In this document: positions 60,900 to 64,000 of the stretch, piece by piece
Layout: each line of letters starts with the position of its first letter
Numbering within the stretch: position 1 is the first letter of the stretch
DNA from: Saxidomus purpurata
Lineage: Eukaryota; Mollusca; Bivalvia; Venerida; Veneridae
Length of the DNA stretch: 64,000 nt
Assembly (NCBI GenBank): GCA_022818135.1
Contig: JAFMSR010000002.1
Location: 45,922,699 to 45,986,698 of the forward strand
Direction: 5' to 3'
Made by a program: the position numbers and the translations under genes
Notes under the pieces: model-generated
Databases searched by the model: none
Seen by the model: the letters and a program-made list of their open reading frames with translations, nothing else
Told to the model about the DNA's origin: nothing

Positions 60900-61624
60900 G
60901 CCTGTCTTTTTCACCTACATATTCAATTATATTTTAAATCAGAAGTTATATGAATAAACTGTTCATAATTAGATATAGACATAAGCTTTAAGACGATATT
61001 TGATAGGACGTTACAAGATTGATGCAAAAAAATGATTCATATACTGGCCTCACTTGAGACAGTGAAGTAGGGAATTAAGTTGTACCCCAAAATATGCTGT
61101 ATTGTTATATCTAGATTTAGAAAATATTAATAATCATAACCTTTGACTAACCAAGACTCTCACTAAAATTCATACCGAAGTCTGTAAGATAAAAAGTCAA
61201 AAACCATTGTATGCGTGACACATACCTATGCAAGTACACATGTAACAGTGGTCCCCCTTTTCTGCAACACTTGACAGTGAAACAGTCTATTAAGTTTCAT
61301 TGAAAACCAGTCAGCAGCACCTAAGAAATAGCATGGACAAGAATGCCAGACAGATGCATGCACTGACTCCCACCTAAACACCCTTATGTTCCGGCAGGGG
61401 CATAAAAAGGTCATAAATATTTGGCACTCAGTTTTGCATGTAAAGGCTTAAGTTAGAAAAAAATCACTTACAGTATTAAATACAAAATCATTTGACAATA
61501 ATCCCATGCAATTAATTGGCCGTTCATGATTCATTTTGACTAGACATCCATTCATTACCATGCACAATATAAATAAACATGTATAAGATCACAATAACAT
61601 GTAGATAATACAATTCTGTCAGTT

Positions 61625-63436
61625 TCAGATCTCATAGTTTCTAAATTTACGAAGCATTTCTGATGGTTGCTCTCTCTGCCATGGTACTCTGCAGCTATAC
61701 TGTTCCATGAAACCTGAGAATGAAAGTAGAAATTATATAAAACTTCTGCTCTACAAGTCAAAACCAGAGTATGCTTTGTATGTATTATCCAAATGTACTT
61801 CCTTTAAATAACACTTCAAATCCATATAGGTTACAATGACTTCCTTTGGCAAAACATTATTTACATGTGCATCATCATATGAGATACCAGTACTACCTGC
61901 AGCTAAAGATGGCCTACATGTAGAAAGCCAGCAGTGTGAAGAAATTCTGTTTAAATTACTGCCATAAGAGGGTGTTTTCTTAATTTTATTATGTACACAA
62001 TGAATGTGACAGAATGTCATACAGGGAAAGACATAATATCGGAAATACAAACTGTGTATGAGAAAACAAACTAGCATAACTTGTTGACTGTGTTACCTGT
62101 GGTATTGTAACTATGTTGACTAGGTATGTAAGTTGAGTGTGAGGTACCAGGGTTATCAGCACGTATGTCACTCTGATCAGCACGTCTGTCACTCTGCCCT
62201 GTGTGTGACTCTGTCTGATTGCTTGATTCTGTCATCCCTTCTATCATACTCTCTTTTTTGGGGGTCATCCAGTGCATTGACTGAAACAGACACATACATT
62301 GACAAATAAAAACTACACCCAAGAAGGAAATAATGGCCCTACATCACTTACTTGAGGTTCATTGCTCAAAATGCCAGGGCTAAATTTTATGAAATTCAAA
62401 TCAACACAAAATCTTGCCCACAAAATTTTGCTTTAATGTTATACAGTGTCCTAGTTTTATAACTGACAGAATCTAATATGGCCCAGTTTCTGTACAGATC
62501 ATGACTTACTACCTTTTAACCAAGTTTCACTAAAACTGCAGGTGCAAAATGTGACCAGCAGAGTGTAAACAAGTTTTAATGTAGTGTGGTATGACTTTTC
62601 ACTCCACATGGCCCAATTTCTACTCAGATCATGCACATATTAAATACTACCTTTTGATCAAGTTTCATGAAAATCAAATGCCAACTGTGATATGTAGAGT
62701 GTTAACATGATTTCAGGACAACTTAAAATAGTGTTGGAAGTCCTATTTTCTACACAGATCATGCAGACTTGTTTGTTGTAACCTAGTTCTATAATGGAAT
62801 TTTTCTATATAATTCATGGGCTACTTACTCTAGACTCAATAGTCTTCCCAGGCCCATAACTGATTTTGAGTTAAAATGCTCATAAAGGAGTATGTCATTT
62901 GTTTGGGCCTCATATTCTGCTGCAATCCTGCTGGCAGCAAATAATCCTGCATTTCTGACCAATGCAGTATGAAGATGGTCTGCACTTTCCACTTTTTTAA
63001 ATCATTATTTTTTGAGGAGCATACCTATCAACATTTAATTGTACCATTTCAATAAAAATTTCAAATACAAAAATGTCTAAGTACATTTTACATAGTAATG
63101 TTGTTTCCAAGCACCCTGTGATGTTGTACCAGTTCTAATTCCAACCTTATTTTGGCAGGCAGTTTTACCATATAATCATCATTCCAGGAAAGAATCCAGT
63201 ACTAGACCCTATCCTCTGTAAGAAACTGCCAACTTTCTCAAATTAGGGCTAGAACCAATGAGTATAATTATAGTGACGTAAGGGTTAAAAACTTACAGTA
63301 TGGACAGCCCCTCTCAGATTACACCATTGCTTAAACTGCATTGATATACCAGCATGTCGCCATTTGTCATACATTGCCCTTTTTTCATCATCACATAAGA
63401 CGTCTTTAGCTGTCTGAATCTTTTCAAACTCAGCAG
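61625..63436 (-). CDS. DNAJC12: DNAJC12, J-domain co-chaperone, 3' part (3 exons in window)
   Basis: DNAJC12 is a small cytosolic HSP40-type co-chaperone that in mammals helps HSP70 fold aromatic amino acid hydroxylases. Exons present: 63436-63299, 62280-62097, 61713-61625; junction phases 0 and 1 agree. The first holds the C-terminal half of the J domain (EFEKIQTAKDVLCDDEKRAM, YDKWRHAGISMQFKQW). It joins HT|SMHW, which matches the family's conserved TSMHW. A Ser/Thr/Gln-rich middle follows (TESSNQTESHTGQSDRRADQ). The last exon ends PWQREQPSEMLRKFRNYEI, almost the exact conserved C-terminal signature, then TGA. The exon starts at codon position 2, so at least one upstream exon, expected to hold the HPD motif, lies beyond 64000. 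The last-exon frame differs from its longest open frame, so simple ORF finding would misread it. Confidence 0.93.
62325..62800 (+). repeat. Decayed X-like repeat in a DNAJC12 intron
   Basis: It opens with AATGGCCCTACATCACTTAC and has three units with CAGATCATG, AAGTTTCATGAAAATCAAAT and TAGAGTGTTAACA, like the longer units at 16860-17290. No clear 3' end. Confidence 0.5.
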
Positions 63437-63689
63437 CTGAAAAAGAATCTTTAAAGTGTAATACTGCGAATGATTTTATAAATACATATAATGCCTAACT
63501 TGTCTAGTATGTGTTTCCCTCCTGCTCCAATTACAAAATTTTTAGGTCTACCAGTCCTTAAATTTACAAGTACCTTAAATTTAAGTTTGTTGTCATTGCA
63601 ACTACTACAGGATGAACGAAGGTACAGCCTGTACATCTTAACCAGTAAGGAGTCAAGTGCCTTGATGGTTAGTTTAGTTTATTCTAATT

Positions 63690-63872
63690 CATTTTAGCCT
63701 GATCGTGAAGAAAGCCTGTAGCTTATCGAGTCACTCTCAAGTCCACTTCCTGGAGAAACCATTACTGGTGTCATATGAGGATGTACGGTCGTGACCCCAG
63801 TGGGGCTCGAACCCTCAACCTCCGGGATGAGCGACAGACACCTTAACCTAGGACTACACCGCCATGGCTGTA
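63690..63872 (-). mobile_element. tRNA-derived SINE, second copy
   Basis: On the minus strand it carries TGTAGTCCTAGGTTAAGGTG (box A region), GAGGGTTCGAGCCCCAC (box B) and GAGTGACTCGATAAGCTACA, in the same order as 24196-24390. It lies 5' of the first DNAJC12 exon in the window, presumably in an intron. Confidence 0.75.
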
Positions 63873-64000
63873 ACCCCAGATAAATCCAATAATCAATTAA
63901 CTGATTAAGATTTTCTAAGGGTTGTTGTGTTTCTTAGTCAATTAATCCATTGTATCATCAATCAATTTCAATAAAATACATTATTACCAAATTAATGACA

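Overview
The window is nuclear DNA from an animal. Genes are split by GT-AG introns, exons are short, and most of the sequence is interspersed repeat. The repeat families (elements opening with ACAAGAG, filled with 146-180 bp units and closed by a GGAC/ACCG microsatellite) are of the kind known from bivalve molluscs, so a heterodont bivalve is my best guess; that is inference. There are no bacterial-style operons and no CRISPR arrays.

Genes, left to right: (1) TFAM, minus strand, 27505-8846, seven coding exons, 317 aa, a two-HMG-box mitochondrial DNA packaging and transcription factor with an unusually long basic tail. (2) An unrecognised nuclear-looking protein, plus strand, 28516-30827, four exons, head to head with TFAM across about 1 kb; its last exon needs one extra base to stay in frame. 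(3) A Myc-family bHLH-leucine zipper protein, minus strand, 38573-36435, two coding exons, 519 aa. (4) A broken coding stretch, minus strand, 47556-46371. (5) DNAAF5 (HEATR2), minus strand, 57104-48508, ten coding exons, 838 aa, essentially full length. (6) The 3' part of DNAJC12, minus strand, 63436-61625, with the 5' J-domain exon beyond the right edge. Splice phases were checked by hand at every junction of the TFAM, Myc-like, DNAAF5 and DNAJC12 models and agree. The genes share no evident pathway; DNAAF5 and DNAJC12 are both co-chaperone or assembly-type factors, which may be chance.

Repeats: 1-2530 is a 62 bp minisatellite interrupted by a mobile element. 2560-4876 holds two repeat elements. 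5569-6902 and 13364-15059 are two copies of a terminal-inverted-repeat (TIR) transposon; the first carries a nested hAT-like element and the second preserves the empty site. The TFAM introns (9.2-27.4 kb) are packed with nested elements of five families (called X, Y, Z, V and W here) that share one architecture. 16293-17391 and 33393-34498 are near-identical copies of one X element; 20099-21178 and 25320-26371 are near-identical Y elements. LINE reverse-transcriptase or C-terminal remnants lie at 24815-25250, 40125-41000 and 43440-44055. tRNA-derived SINEs lie at 24196, 58095 and 63690, with weaker tRNA-like stretches at 14575 and 33262. Two very long poly(dA:dT) tracts (27848-28060 and 57320-57455) lie just upstream of TFAM and DNAAF5.

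Limits: identities were judged by eye without database searches. UTRs, promoters and poly(A) sites were not determined. Several apparent single-base frameshifts may be assembly errors.
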